Assembly: GCF_003865075.1 (NCBI RefSeq)
Contig: NZ_BHWB01000014.1
Location: forward strand, 1 to 64,000
Origin: Bacteroides faecalis
Lineage (GTDB): Bacteria > Bacteroidota > Bacteroidia > Bacteroidales > Bacteroidaceae
Length of the DNA: 64,000 nt
Direction: 5' to 3'
Shown: positions 62,946 through 64,000 of the stretch, in pieces
How the letters are laid out: each line of letters starts with the position of its first letter
Position numbering within the stretch: the first letter of the stretch is position 1
Made by a program: the position numbers and the translations under genes
The notes under the pieces: model-generated
The model's input: the letters and a program-made list of their open reading frames with translations, nothing else
Told to the model about the DNA's origin: nothing
Databases searched by the model: none

Positions 62946-64000
62946 TTATTTTAAACGGTTATTGTTATGTCTGTTCTTATTCTCAGTCTTTTTAACGGTA
63001 TTCTTCTCTTCCGGCAGCGGACAGAGCAGTCCGTCCTTTATCACGTATGTCCTGACGCCGAAGGGCTTGGAGGAACCCTCAATTCTGCCCTGCTCAAAGT
63101 CGGCCTTGCAAAAAAGGAGATGCCTTGTCGCCTCCTTGTTGTTTTCCGGGAGATACAGTGCGTATCCCGAAGCCAGTGCCGTCTTTTGAACTTCATTCAG
63201 TTTTCGGCTTCCGACGGTGAAGGTAACGGTGGAGTCATTCAACATATTCTCAAGGGAACGGTGCCCTCTCACATCGAAATCCCTTTTCAAAATTCCATCG
63301 GCAGCCTTCCGGATTTCCGTAGACAACCGCTTGAACTTTCCCGTATCGAATTCGCCGGCAGATTTAACCTGCGTGACTTTTTCAAATTCCTTGGCATACG
63401 GCAGCAGTTCATTGAAATAGGTAAACGGTTGTTCATGAATATTCATATAACCGTTACGCATGACGGTCAGCAGCCGGTAAATGTCATGGTTCTCCCGGCT
63501 GATGGAAACCTGCGTATCCTTATTGAAATGCCAGTCGGTGGCGAATTTTATAAAATCCCCGGCTGTCGCTTCCATCGAATGGTAGCATACCGGTTTTAAA
63601 CTGTCGATGAATTCTTTGGGCAGTTCGTCAAGACCGATATAGGATGCCGGATAAAAATCGAAGGAATAATCCAGTTCCATCGGTTTGCACGGCTTGTAAG
63701 CGGCATCTATGAGAGGAACCAGGTTCTTGTCCATGAACGTACTGTCGTAGACGGCCAGATGGCCGGTATCGTAGTGCGGGTCGAAGTAATGGTCCGTGAT
63801 GTACCGGATGCACTCCCTGAATCCGTTCCTGCCGATCTCGTTACCGGAAAAGATAAGGTATCCGAAGTCATTCTCCACCACTTTTAAGGGGAATGTGTAC
63901 CGCGGCTGGCACCGGTACAATGTCCTTTTTTCCTGTTGCTGTAATCGAAACTCCAAGTATGCGGGTTCCTGCATGAGATACTTCTTCAATATGCCGCCGT
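62946..64000 (-). CDS. ICE paralog-family protein, one copy of shared module (N-terminus outside window)
   Basis: The frame is open to the right edge: before the first possible start (TTG at 63989) it still reads GGILKKYL, so the gene probably begins beyond 64000. The visible 347 residues carry the shared module: VENDFGYLIFSGNE, CIRYITDHYFDP, LAVYDST, and the end helix EIRKAADGILKRDFDVRGH. After it comes a segment KLNEVQKTALASGYALYLPE that resembles DUF3945-like repeats of ICE proteins (weak). The C-terminus is basic. Confidence 0.72.
   Translation of the reverse strand, partial: GGILKKYLMQEPAYLEFRLQQQEKRTLYRCQPRYTFPLKVVENDFGYLIFSGNEIGRNGFRECIRYITDHYFDPHYDTGHLAVYDSTFMDKNLVPLIDAAYKPCKPMELDYSFDFYPASYIGLDELPKEFIDSLKPVCYHSMEATAGDFIKFATDWHFNKDTQVSISRENHDIYRLLTVMRNGYMNIHEQPFTYFNELLPYAKEFEKVTQVKSAGEFDTGKFKRLSTEIRKAADGILKRDFDVRGHRSLENMLNDSTVTFTVGSRKLNEVQKTALASGYALYLPENNKEATRHLLFCKADFEQGRIEGSSKPFGVRTYVIKDGLLCPLPEEKNTVKKTENKNRHNNNRLK

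Overview
The window is a piece of a Bacteroides chromosome, most likely from the B. thetaiotaomicron/ovatus group. The core genes have the typical Bacteroides set (SecA with a C-terminal zinc tail, the lipoprotein acyltransferase Lnb, NnrDE, the DUF3810, DUF4831, DUF4837 and DUF6340 families). Many promoters fit the Bacteroides -7 box TAnnTTTG. Species was not determined.

Layout. 1-416 is the N-terminal part of a tyrosine recombinase cut by the window edge. 719-3145 holds ribonuclease Z, an ECF sigma factor, a likely membrane anti-sigma partner and a periplasmic helical protein broken by a one-base frameshift. mazG and a DUF3810 gene follow on the minus strand. An intact IS1595-family element (5152-6134) with an exact 8-bp target duplication sits inside the promoter of that pair. 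Then come valS, a hybrid-looking sensor kinase, secA, a phosphatase-fold protein that has lost its catalytic residues, and lnb. From coaX rightward there is an envelope-biogenesis run (outer-membrane barrel, TPR protein, lptC, CorC-like protein, PpiD-like chaperone) and a second one (rlmN, DUF4837 lipoprotein, pdxA, sigma-54 activator, lptE, secG). An MFS carrier, a PqqD-like protein, DUF4831, nnrDE, a peptide transporter and the hpt-adk-obg-pgeF operon complete the core.

From about 45.7 kb to the right edge the DNA is accessory. It is the left end of a CTnDOT-like integrative conjugative element (ICE): integrase, two small helix-turn-helix (Xis-like) genes, a small ORF, a topoisomerase III (Exc-like) gene and a series of minus-strand genes of unknown function. 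Two genes of the excision module each carry an in-frame TGA where the family has tryptophan, so the ICE may be locked in place. Four of the unknown genes share one module, five copies in all, which looks like an undescribed protein family. A long, almost fully paired RNA-like structure lies at 48385-48542.

A second, smaller mobilizable transposon (about 56.32-62.61 kb, Tn5520-like) is inserted in the ICE gene series. It has its own integrase, a MobV relaxase, an oriT-like region of high G+C, and an A+T-rich cargo (KilA-N protein, DUF2867-like protein, methyltransferase). The two integrase genes share a promoter layout in which an inverted repeat brackets the -7 box and ends on the start codon.

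All statements come from reading sequence and supplied translations by eye; no alignments or searches were run.
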